NCBI GenBank assembly: GCA_021732945.1
Contig: JAKFWB010000204.1
Coordinates: 1 to 16,975 of the forward strand
Reading direction: 5' to 3'
Length of the DNA: 16,975 bases
Source of the DNA: Porphyrobacter sp.
Lineage (GTDB): Bacteria > Pseudomonadota > Alphaproteobacteria > Sphingomonadales > Sphingomonadaceae
Of this stretch, positions 1 through 7,716 are shown piece after piece (within the stretch, counting starts at the first letter, position 1; each line of letters starts with the position of its first letter). The translations under genes were made by a program, and so were the position numbers. Below the pieces are notes generated by a model. That model did no database searches. It was not told the origin of the DNA and worked only from the letters and a program-made list of their open reading frames with translations.

Positions 1-14
1 GGGGGCAAGCTCAT
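1..14 (-). CDS. Possible start of the next operon gene (partial, cut by window edge)
   Basis: An ATG lies on the minus strand at 14..12, one base after the TGA (18..16) that ends the phosphatase gene, and the frame stays open to the window edge (M-S-L-P). No convincing ribosome binding site precedes it, so it would depend on translational coupling. In Pseudomonas aeruginosa the tagF/pppA pair is followed by the kinase gene ppkA, so a kinase or another T6SS gene would fit here. Four codons cannot identify the product. Confidence 0.2.
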
Positions 15-15
15 A

Positions 16-741
16 TCAGAAGGCACCGATTTCGATCACGATCGCCGTGACATTGTCCGGCGCGCCCTTGGCATAGGCGCGTTCGATCAAAGCGTCGACT
101 GCGGCTTGCAGGTGTTCGCCTTGCATGACATCGCGGATCTCGACATCGCTGACCGGGCCGCTCAGCCCGTCGCTGCACAGCAGAAACCGGTCACCCGGTT
201 CCAGCTCGTCCTTGATGATGTCGACCTGCACTTCGGGGGCCACGCCCAACGCGCGTGTCAGCACATGCGACATGGGATGGCCGATGGCGTCCGCATCGGT
301 CAGGATGCCTTCGTCGATCAGATCCTGCACATGGGTGTGATCAACCGTCAGCTGGAACAAGCCGCCGCGCCGCAGGATATAGGCCCGGCTGTCCCCCACC
401 CAGCCGACCGCAAATTCGCGTCCGCGCAGGATAACGCCCACCGCCGTGGTGCCCATCGTGCCGCCGCCATTGGCCTCGGCCTCGGCGGCAATGGCGGCAT
501 TGGCGAGGTGGATCGTGCTGGCGAATGCCTCGATCGCTGCATCAAAGCCATCGGGCAGCTGCGCAGCGGCAAAGGCATGCGCCGCCATGCGCGATGCGGT
601 CGCGCCGTTCTGGTGCCCGCCCATCCCGTCGAACACCAGCCACAGCCCGCTGCCATCATCCAGCAGCATCGAATCCTCGTTCTGCGAGCGGACCAATCCG
701 GTTTCACTGCGGCCAACCGATCTGAAGGGGATCATCGTCAC
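16..741 (-). CDS. pppA: PP2C-family Ser/Thr protein phosphatase of the T6SS (PppA-like)
   Basis: Cytoplasmic metal-dependent protein phosphatase of about 241 residues, the usual size of a stand-alone bacterial PP2C domain. The family motifs are all visible: RSQNED near residue 23, VFDGMGG with its Asp near 38, VGDSRAY near 117, LLCSDGLSG with Asp near 191, and the final APDNVT with Asp near 229, so the metal-binding aspartates are present. In the T6SS threonine-phosphorylation pathway PppA reverses phosphorylation by the kinase PpkA and so turns firing down. It sits directly behind tagF, which fits that role. The chosen start is a GTG at 741 that overlaps the tagF stop as GTGA, with GGAAGG 9 nt upstream. 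ATGs at 750 and 735 are alternatives with poorer spacing or no Shine-Dalgarno sequence. The partner kinase is not in the window. Confidence 0.93.
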   Translation of the reverse strand: MTMIPFRSVGRSETGLVRSQNEDSMLLDDGSGLWLVFDGMGGHQNGATASRMAAHAFAAAQLPDGFDAAIEAFASTIHLANAAIAAEAEANGGGTMGTTAVGVILRGREFAVGWVGDSRAYILRRGGLFQLTVDHTHVQDLIDEGILTDADAIGHPMSHVLTRALGVAPEVQVDIIKDELEPGDRFLLCSDGLSGPVSDVEIRDVMQGEHLQAAVDALIERAYAKGAPDNVTAIVIEIGAF

Positions 742-1262
742 GCGAAGCATCCTTCCACTGCATGCCACGATGCCACGCTGTCCGGCACCGGGAGACACGG
801 ATCGGCCCCTTCGGGCAGGAACCAGCGCAGACTGCGATCATCGCCGGGTGCTACTGGCGCAAGGACAGCCAAAACACTGCGCAAGTCGTCTGCACTGTGC
901 CCCTCAGCCAAAGCATCGACCATCGCGTCATAGATCGCCTGCGTTGTTCGGTCAGCCGCGCTGATCACCAGCAGCGGGAACCGCCGCCCGACCGCATCCA
1001 TGCTTGGCATCAGCACGGCGGTGACATGCCGCCCTTCGAACAGCCAAGGGGCAGCGGTCTCATATTCGCTAACGAACGCAGGCCCGCATTGCTCCTGCGC
1101 CGCAGCCAGCCATTCGCTGAGCCACAGATCAATTGCGTCACGCCGCGCGCCAGAAAAGCCACGGCTGATGAAATCCCCATGCCCCGGCAATTTGCCGAAG
1201 ATTGTCGGGTGATCCAACCCTGCAACATCCGCCATCGTGCGAACTAGAGCATCTGCGGACAT
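738..1262 (-). CDS. tagF: T6SS-associated protein TagF (ImpM family)
   Basis: A 174-residue protein of the TagF/ImpM family, a cytoplasmic post-translational regulator that represses T6SS assembly in Pseudomonas and Agrobacterium. The signature N-terminal motif FGKLPGHGDF is at residues 22-31, followed by the conserved W-rich stretch, APWLFEG near 71-77 and the MPSMDAVGRRFPL stretch near 85-97. The length matches a single TagF domain. The ORF start at 1262 overlaps the end of tssM by 19 nt; an ATG at 1235 (residue 10) would instead start 8 nt after the tssM stop. Neither has a strong Shine-Dalgarno sequence, so coupling to tssM is likely. In Agrobacterium tumefaciens TagF and PppA are fused into one protein; here they are separate genes overlapping by 4 nt. 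Confidence 0.93.
   Translation of the reverse strand: MSADALVRTMADVAGLDHPTIFGKLPGHGDFISRGFSGARRDAIDLWLSEWLAAAQEQCGPAFVSEYETAAPWLFEGRHVTAVLMPSMDAVGRRFPLLVISAADRTTQAIYDAMVDALAEGHSADDLRSVLAVLAPVAPGDDRSLRWFLPEGADPCLPVPDSVASWHAVEGCFA
751..756 (-). promoter_or_regulatory. Ribosome binding site deciding the phosphatase start
   Basis: GGAAGG on the minus strand, inside the 3' end of tagF. It is 9 nt before the GTG at 741, but touches the ATG at 750 with no spacer. This favours the GTG, whose overlap with the tagF TGA (GTGA) is a typical coupling arrangement. Confidence 0.5.
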
Positions 1263-4200
1263 TTAACCGACCATAGGCCGCCGAGGCTGAACGGATTGCG
1301 ATCCTCCGGAAAGGAAATGCGGAACACCGCGCGCCCCGGACCGGGGTTGAACACCGCTTCCACCTCACCTTCGGAAAGGTTGCGGATGCGCGCCCGCTCC
1401 AGCAAGCGGAACAGGGACCACGGCCCACTTTCCGGGCGGCGCCAAACCACCTGATTGGCCGGATCAATCCCGTCGATCCCGCTATTGCCGATGATCTTCA
1501 ATTCGGATGATTGCACCACTCCGCCGCCAACCTGCCAGGTCAATTCCTGCTCCGGGTTCTCGTCGAGATCGAATTGCAGCGGGATCCCGCCGGTGGTCAG
1601 TTCTACCCGCCCGGCCTCGCGCCCCAGCTGGGTCAATTCGATCCGCAGCGGCAGGCCTTCGCCAATCGTCAGCGTCAGCGCCGAAGCTTTCTGCATATTG
1701 CTGGGCGTGATCGGGTTGAAGTTCGCCACCACCGGATCACCATCGGCCCAGCGCCAGTAATCACCGCTGCGATCAAGATAGGGATCAAGCCGCGTCTGGA
1801 TGAACAACGGCACCAGCCCGCCGGGGCCAAATGCGCTGCGCAGCTCCGTTACGCCCGCATCGGTGGTGGACGCCTTTTCGAACGGGAACTTGCCGGTCAC
1901 TGCCGTTTCGCACGCGGGCAGGACCTGCTGGCTATAGGCGAGGGTTGTCTCGCCTTGCAGCACGCCAACCTGCGCCGACCCCCCGCCGCTGACCACTTCA
2001 CCGGCGAACTTCTGGATCATCTCCGGCGCCTGCGTGGCGACCGTGTCCAGCTCGCCCTTGATCTGCGCAAGCCGGTCTGCGCTGCTGGTGACCGATCCCG
2101 GTGCGCCCGATGCCCGCACCTGCGAGAAGGTCTGGCGCACGGCATCGATAAAATCGGACACCCCGCCAGGCTGCTCGGGCGTGCCGGTCCAGCTGTTGAG
2201 ATCGGCGAAGGCCAGAGTGACTTCATTGTCGGCCGACATCACTCCGCCACCGCCCGGGCCGATGATCTTGCTGGCGGTGTTGACCAGACGGTTCTGCTTG
2301 GCGCGATTGCCAGCCAGCTTGGCGGCCCGGTCCAACGTGCTGGCTTGAGTGAAATCGGTATTAGCGCGCACTTCCAGCAACACCGTGCGCAGCGGCGATG
2401 GGTCCTTGGTCAAAGCGCGGAAGGCCTGCGGATCGTTGAAATAGTCCGCAGCCTCAAGCGCGTCGACCACGCCCTTCCAATAGGCGATGTATTCCTGCGC
2501 ATATATCGATGATATACCTTGCCTCAACCCGCCCAATTCGCTTTGCACGCTGACCGTGTTCTTGCCGAGCACCCATTGTTCGCGCTTCAGATCGGCCTGC
2601 ACGGTTTCGCGCGCCACGGTATAGGCCTTTTCAAAGCCGCTGCGCCGAAACAGGTAAGGCACGCGGAGCGCGAGCACCTTTTCGGGATTGGCAAAGGCGA
2701 CCGCATCGCCGGCCTGCAACACTTCGGCCATCACCCAATCTTTCGATGGGTCAGCGGTTTTTGCGCGCATGATCGCAAAGGCGCGCTGCGACAACGACAT
2801 GCTCGACACGGCCGAACGTGACGCTGACACCAGCTGCGCATCCAGCGGCGCGCGCCCGCCTTGCCAGGCTCCGCCCAGATTGGGGTCTGCGGCCAAGGCT
2901 TCAAGGTGCAGGTTCAGGCGTTCGCGCACCTGGCTCAGCTCGGAACCGGGATAGACTTCCGCCGCCCAATCCTTCGCCACATGCCGCCGGATCGTGGTAG
3001 CATCGATCACCCCTTCAGGTGCCGCACCGCCAAGCATCAGATAGACCTTGAGCGGTTCATACAAAGCCAGCGGATCGGCGAGTTCTGCCCGCATCTTGTC
3101 TTCCAGCCGCAGCATGATGCGCGGCAGCAATATCCGGCGAAGGCCGATGTGATAGGCTTCGGCATTTCGCTGGGCGAGACTGCCCTGAAACAGACCGAAG
3201 CGCATCAGCAGCGAAGGCCCGCCTGCCGCCTGCGCCTGATAGCCTTCGGGCAGATCGCGCAAGGCATCGAGCAGCGGCAGGACCTGTTCGAGCGACGCAT
3301 CGCTGTTGCCGATCCGCGCCAGATCGATCCGGCTGGCGTCAATTTCCTGATCCAGCGCGGCAGCGGCGACCAGCGTATCGCTCTGGAAGGAACGATTGCC
3401 GATGAAGCTGACCGTCCAGGCGACCACGGCCAGCACCACTGCGGCGGCCAAGCCAATGCTGGTCGCCATGATCTGCGACTTGCGTTTGCGTTCCAGCGCC
3501 GGGTCGGACACCGGCAACCCGGCTTCCTTGAACACCACGTCCTGCAACAGGCGGTTGAGGAAGAACGCCTTGCCATCGCGCGGGGCGCTGCCCGCTGCGC
3601 CGATGTCGCCGTAAGTCTTGCTGACCCCTTGCAGGATGCGGTCAATCGCGCTGCCATCCTGCGTGCCTGACGTGAGGTAGAACCCGCGCAGTTTGCCGCT
3701 GGGGCGATCCTCGTTCAGGAACGCGCCTTCGATCAGGCGGAACAGGGCCGGGCGCAGCGCGTGGAGCTGCCCCGGAAAGCCAAGGATCAGACCCCGGCGG
3801 CGAATGTCCTTTTCTTCCTCCAGCCGCTTGGGCTGGCGTGCGGCGACATCATTGGTGACATCATCAAAAGCCCCGGTCACATCCTCGGCAGAAAGGCGCG
3901 GGCCGCGCCAGTCGAAGGTGTGGCCGATCACCGCGCGGCGGCCATCGACATCCAGATCGCCGAAATATTCGCCCATCCCGGCCAGCAGATCGGCCTTGGT
4001 GATCAGCAGATAGACCGGCAGTTCGACCTGCAAAGCCTCACGGATTTCGCGCAACCTGCGGCGGATAATCGCGGCGTGATTATCGATCACCCGCACATCG
4101 CCGACTTGCAAATCATCCGCCGGGATCGCCACCAGAATGCCATTGACCGGTTCAAACGGGCGATACTTGCGCAGCAACTCCAGCAGGCGCCGCCATCCGG

Positions 4201-4738
4201 CATTATCGACCGCGCTGTCCGAATCCTGCGTGGTGTAACGCCCGGCGGTATCGACTAGCACGGCTTCTTCAGCGAACAGGAAATCAAGATTGCGCGTGCC
4301 ACCGCTGCCCGCCAGCGTCTGATCAGCGAGTGGGAAGCGCAGCCCGGAATTGAGCAGCGCCGTGGTCTTTCCCGCGCCCGGCGGGCCGATGATCACATAC
4401 CACGGCTGGGCATTGAGATAGCCCCGCTTGCCCCCGCCTGCCGCGCGCAATTGCTGCAAGGCGGCAGCCATACGCGCCTGCACCGCGCCCGCTTCCTCGG
4501 CCCCGGCGTCCGGCCCGGCGAGTTCTGCGGCGAGCGCGGCCTCGGCCTTCTTCATCGCCCGGCGGCGCAGCAGGAACCATGTCAGCCACCCTGCCAGCAG
4601 CAGGCCCGCTATCGTCAGCCGCACCCACAGGGGTTGCAGGAATTCGACGAACAGCGGCAGGCCAAGGCACAGCAACAGCGCCAACAGCACAAAGGTGCCG
4701 ATTGAGATCGTCCACCAGCTTGTCAGGAACTTTTTCAT
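1244..4738 (-). CDS. tssM: T6SS inner-membrane protein TssM (IcmF family)
   Basis: About 1164 residues, normal for TssM. It is the large inner-membrane component of the T6SS membrane complex; its periplasmic part spans towards the outer membrane and its cytoplasmic part contacts TssL and TssK. Two N-terminal transmembrane segments are visible (about 11-33 and 41-58). A cytoplasmic NTPase-like domain follows, with an intact Walker A, GPPGAGKTT, at 119-127 and VDTAGRY at 163-169. A third membrane segment lies at about 425-447, and the rest is the long periplasmic region with the IcmF-related and C-terminal beta domains. The gene begins GTG-ATG (4741/4738). I chose the ATG because GGGGG lies 8 nt and AAGG 3 nt upstream; the GTG is equally possible and adds one residue. 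It starts 24 nt after tssL and overlaps tagF. Confidence 0.97.
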   Translation of the reverse strand: MKKFLTSWWTISIGTFVLLALLLCLGLPLFVEFLQPLWVRLTIAGLLLAGWLTWFLLRRRAMKKAEAALAAELAGPDAGAEEAGAVQARMAAALQQLRAAGGGKRGYLNAQPWYVIIGPPGAGKTTALLNSGLRFPLADQTLAGSGGTRNLDFLFAEEAVLVDTAGRYTTQDSDSAVDNAGWRRLLELLRKYRPFEPVNGILVAIPADDLQVGDVRVIDNHAAIIRRRLREIREALQVELPVYLLITKADLLAGMGEYFGDLDVDGRRAVIGHTFDWRGPRLSAEDVTGAFDDVTNDVAARQPKRLEEEKDIRRRGLILGFPGQLHALRPALFRLIEGAFLNEDRPSGKLRGFYLTSGTQDGSAIDRILQGVSKTYGDIGAAGSAPRDGKAFFLNRLLQDVVFKEAGLPVSDPALERKRKSQIMATSIGLAAAVVLAVVAWTVSFIGNRSFQSDTLVAAAALDQEIDASRIDLARIGNSDASLEQVLPLLDALRDLPEGYQAQAAGGPSLLMRFGLFQGSLAQRNAEAYHIGLRRILLPRIMLRLEDKMRAELADPLALYEPLKVYLMLGGAAPEGVIDATTIRRHVAKDWAAEVYPGSELSQVRERLNLHLEALAADPNLGGAWQGGRAPLDAQLVSASRSAVSSMSLSQRAFAIMRAKTADPSKDWVMAEVLQAGDAVAFANPEKVLALRVPYLFRRSGFEKAYTVARETVQADLKREQWVLGKNTVSVQSELGGLRQGISSIYAQEYIAYWKGVVDALEAADYFNDPQAFRALTKDPSPLRTVLLEVRANTDFTQASTLDRAAKLAGNRAKQNRLVNTASKIIGPGGGGVMSADNEVTLAFADLNSWTGTPEQPGGVSDFIDAVRQTFSQVRASGAPGSVTSSADRLAQIKGELDTVATQAPEMIQKFAGEVVSGGGSAQVGVLQGETTLAYSQQVLPACETAVTGKFPFEKASTTDAGVTELRSAFGPGGLVPLFIQTRLDPYLDRSGDYWRWADGDPVVANFNPITPSNMQKASALTLTIGEGLPLRIELTQLGREAGRVELTTGGIPLQFDLDENPEQELTWQVGGGVVQSSELKIIGNSGIDGIDPANQVVWRRPESGPWSLFRLLERARIRNLSEGEVEAVFNPGPGRAVFRISFPEDRNPFSLGGLWSVKCPQML

Positions 4739-4762
4739 CACCCTTGCCCCCGCCTCTGCCGT

Positions 4763-6229
4763 TTAGTTGCCGAGCTCGACCACGAATTCGACCCGACGGT
4801 TCTGCGCCTTGCCCTCCGCCGTCGCATTCGAGGCGAGCGGTACGGTATCCCCCAGCCCGGCCACGGTGATCCGCCCCGGATCGGTCAATTGCGCGCGCAC
4901 GATCTGCGCGACAGTGTCCGCTCGCGACTTGGACAGCGCGAGATTATCGGCAAATTGGATGGTCGGGCTGATCTTGTCCGAATCCGCATGGCCTTCGACC
5001 GTGACCGGGCCTCTTTCCAGCTGGATCGCCTTGCCGATCTTCTCGAAGATCGCTGCGCGCCCGGCCACCAGATCGGCGGCGGCGGGTTCAAACAATGTGC
5101 CGACCGTGGTGCGCACGCGGTTGCCTTGCACCACCACCAAACCTTGCGCTATTTCATCGGCGAGGAACGTGCGCAGCCGCTGTTCGGTGCCTGTGGGCGG
5201 CAAGTCAAGCACCTGCGCCTCGCGCGCCAGAGCCACCGGCTCGCTGGGAAACAGGCCCGCGACCCGGTCATAGGCGTCCTGCCCAGTCAGCATCAAGGTG
5301 ACGAAGAACACCAGGAAAATGAGGAAACACAGGCCCGCCGCCGCCGCTGCCGCCAGCCCGATAATGCTCCAGAAATTGTTGGGTTTGCGCGGTGCGGCCT
5401 CGCCCCGCCAATGGCTGACGATCTCGCTTTGCGACAGGCTGCGGACATGCTCTAGCGCACCGATCAGGCTCGCCATCACCTGCCCTTTCTTGCTGTGGCC
5501 ATCGGGCATGGCGCGGGTCCGGCCTTCGAACCCGGCGGCAAGGCAGGCGTGGAACAGCTCGATCAGATCGCGGTTGCGCGCCGGATCACGCAGGATCTCG
5601 TTGACGAAATCCCAGAAGCGATCGCCCGCGATATTCTCGCGGAAGAAGGTCACCACCATGTTGCGCTGCGCCCATTGCGCGCCGCCGCCGCCCACACCGG
5701 GCAAGTTCTGGGCGATATCGTCAATCGTCGCGCACAGGGCGTATTTCGCACGCTGCTTGACCCCGTCGGGATAGGCGGGCTGGATCGCGGCATCGAAAGC
5801 GCTGATCGCATCCTTGGCGCGGCGGTGAAATTCGCCCATCGACACCTGCCAGCGGCCCGATTGCAGCGCGGCGGCCATCGCCAGCACCGGGGCGGCGTGG
5901 GCCATGATGATGTTGCGATCACGGCGCGGCTGCGGAGGTTGCGGCACCGAATCGCTGAAGTGTTGTTCGGCCAGCACCGGCCCGCCGGGCGCCGCTGCTC
6001 CGCCCGCAGGCGCGGTGGCTGCAAAAGGATCGCTCCCCAGCGGGCTGAACCCCCCGCCCGATGGCGGAGGCGCAGAGGCGGCAGGCGCAGCCTGATCCCA
6101 ATCATCCATTCCGGCAAACCCGCCCGCTGCTGGCGGCGGAGTGCCCGGATTTGCAGGATTGCCATCGCCCCCGCCGCGCTTCAGCGGCGAAGGCCTGAAC
6201 ACGGTCTTGTTGCGATCATCGCTGCTCAT
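4763..6229 (-). CDS. tssL: T6SS protein TssL (DotU family) with C-terminal OmpA-like peptidoglycan-binding domain
   Basis: A 488-residue extended TssL. Residues 1 to about 100 are a Pro/Gly/Ala-rich low-complexity leader. Residues about 105-275 are the cytoplasmic DotU domain, with the helical segments holding ALCATIDD, RNMVVTFF and ELFHACLAAGFEGR. A transmembrane segment lies at about 286-316, followed by a periplasmic OmpA/MotB-type domain from about 385 with VEGHADSD at 411-418, LSKSRAD at 432-438 and NRRVEF at 477-482. TssL forms the membrane complex with TssM, and in extended members the OmpA part anchors the complex to peptidoglycan. The ATG overlaps the tssK stop as ATGA, and the upstream Shine-Dalgarno is weak, so translation is probably coupled to tssK. 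No separate TagL-type anchor is seen. Confidence 0.96.
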   Translation of the reverse strand: MSSDDRNKTVFRPSPLKRGGGDGNPANPGTPPPAAGGFAGMDDWDQAAPAASAPPPSGGGFSPLGSDPFAATAPAGGAAAPGGPVLAEQHFSDSVPQPPQPRRDRNIIMAHAAPVLAMAAALQSGRWQVSMGEFHRRAKDAISAFDAAIQPAYPDGVKQRAKYALCATIDDIAQNLPGVGGGGAQWAQRNMVVTFFRENIAGDRFWDFVNEILRDPARNRDLIELFHACLAAGFEGRTRAMPDGHSKKGQVMASLIGALEHVRSLSQSEIVSHWRGEAAPRKPNNFWSIIGLAAAAAAGLCFLIFLVFFVTLMLTGQDAYDRVAGLFPSEPVALAREAQVLDLPPTGTEQRLRTFLADEIAQGLVVVQGNRVRTTVGTLFEPAAADLVAGRAAIFEKIGKAIQLERGPVTVEGHADSDKISPTIQFADNLALSKSRADTVAQIVRAQLTDPGRITVAGLGDTVPLASNATAEGKAQNRRVEFVVELGN

Positions 6230-7563
6230 GATTTCTGCTTAACCGCCCACAGCTCGAGTTTGAGTTCAGGCCAATCGTCGGACACGAACAGGCCCAGTGC
6301 CGCTGCGTCGTAGACCTCCGGCCAATCCGAAGATCCGCGATCGAGTTCGAAATAGACAAAGCCCGGCAGCACATGCAGCTGGCTGGGCGGGGTGGTGGTG
6401 TGGCGCAGCGCAATCCCCGGCAGCGCGGACGCCACCAGCGTCGGCATCTTGGTGTTGGGGCCGATCTTGCACACTGCGGGAAAGCGCTTGCGGATATCCT
6501 CCATCGCCTTGGTCTTGTCCGACACGGCGAGGTAGATGTAGCTCTGGCGCAGCAGCGTGCGGTTCTTGATCACGTGCATGAACTGCCCCGGCCCGCGCGC
6601 CACCAGCGGCAGTGGCTCAACCGAACGTTCGATCACGCCCGACAGCAGCAATTGCAGCAGATCGATCAGCGGATCAAAGCAGCCTTGCAGGTTTTCGTGA
6701 TCATACAGTGGCAATTCGGGAGGACGGCGTTCCTTACGGGTCAACGTCGAGACTTCGCCCGCCATCGTGCGCAGATTTTCAAACACCCGCTCAGGATGCA
6801 TCGCTGGCATGTGCGCCAGATGGCCAAGGATCGCGACCCAGCGGTTGAGCGCCTGAAGCAGCAGGAACGCCTTGTAGGTATCCTGCCCGCCCTCGGTCGT
6901 TTCGGCCGCGCGCAAAGCGAGTTCGGCGATCATCTGATCCGCCCGGCCGATTAGATCAGACAGCCCCGCGCGCAAACGGCAGGCCTTGAGATCCAGCGTC
7001 GGCGCGATGTAGCGATCATCGAACACCAGCTTCTTGCCGGCCACTTCGCGGATGCGGGCAAGCCCCAGCAGCAGGCGGCCCTCGGTCTCATCCGGGGTTA
7101 CGCCATAACGCAGATTGGCAGTGCCAAGCTCAATCTCTTCGCTGGTGCGCTCGGTCGAAAAATTGTCGCCGATGGTCTGCTCAGCCACCAGAAAGCGCGC
7201 GTCGAGCGATCCGCTTTCCTTGTCCATGAACTCCACCGCCCCCGAAACGCGCGGCGGCAGGGTGAGGTAGATCACCGCATCGCGGGTCTGCGGGCTCACC
7301 GCAAGCGGCTGCGGCGCGGGCATATCGGCAGGGATGGCGAAGGGAGTGCCATCGGGCATGATCCCGCGCGCCTTGCGGATCGCAAACTGGCCAAGCTCTG
7401 CCAGCGCCTGATCAATCTCAAGCTCAACCACGCCCCAGGAAAACGGCAGCGCCCAATCATGGCGCGCGGCGACGTAGCTTTCGACAAAGCGATCCTGCGC
7501 CTGAAAGTGTTGCGGACGCAGGAACATGCCCTCCCGCCACGCAACACGATTTCGATCGCTCAT
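6226..7563 (-). CDS. tssK: T6SS baseplate protein TssK
   Basis: A 445-residue protein matching TssK, the cytoplasmic baseplate subunit that links the baseplate wedges to the TssL/TssM membrane complex. The N-terminal family signature WREGMFLRPQHFQ is at residues 9-21. The length is normal. I chose the ATG at 7563 rather than the upstream start at 7596 because the signature then sits at the usual distance from the N-terminus, and GGGGGGCAAGG lies just upstream. It is the first gene of the leftward T6SS run in this window. A tssJ lipoprotein gene, often placed immediately before tssK, is absent; upstream lies the divergent M23 peptidase gene. Confidence 0.96.
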   Translation of the reverse strand: MSDRNRVAWREGMFLRPQHFQAQDRFVESYVAARHDWALPFSWGVVELEIDQALAELGQFAIRKARGIMPDGTPFAIPADMPAPQPLAVSPQTRDAVIYLTLPPRVSGAVEFMDKESGSLDARFLVAEQTIGDNFSTERTSEEIELGTANLRYGVTPDETEGRLLLGLARIREVAGKKLVFDDRYIAPTLDLKACRLRAGLSDLIGRADQMIAELALRAAETTEGGQDTYKAFLLLQALNRWVAILGHLAHMPAMHPERVFENLRTMAGEVSTLTRKERRPPELPLYDHENLQGCFDPLIDLLQLLLSGVIERSVEPLPLVARGPGQFMHVIKNRTLLRQSYIYLAVSDKTKAMEDIRKRFPAVCKIGPNTKMPTLVASALPGIALRHTTTPPSQLHVLPGFVYFELDRGSSDWPEVYDAAALGLFVSDDWPELKLELWAVKQKS

Positions 7564-7716
7564 GCCTTGCCCCCCAATACGCCAACAGTTAAGCATAGGA
7601 TGCTGATGAGATAAAGCACAGCGTTGGGGCGCGTTAGTGATTTCGATGCGCTGACCGAATGTGGGTCAGGCATTATGGGGGCCGGGACTCGGACCGGATT
7701 AGTGGAATCGGCGGCG
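7564..7716. promoter_or_regulatory. Divergent intergenic region between tssK and the M23 peptidase gene
   Basis: The only substantial non-coding stretch in the window, so the promoters for both the leftward T6SS run and the rightward peptidase gene should be here. Two small inverted repeats are visible: AGCAT-N3-ATGCT at 7592-7604 and CTGACC-N7-GGTCAG at 7651-7669. Either could be an operator half-site pair or a leader hairpin. I could not assign a convincing -35/-10 pair on either strand. If the peptidase starts at the ATG at 7675 instead of 7717, the region shortens accordingly. Confidence 0.4.

Noticed and set aside
1511..2512. A 333-codon plus-strand frame inside tssM
   Set aside because: It is antisense to the conserved tssM C-terminal region and has no recognisable motif; typical of GC-rich shadow frames.
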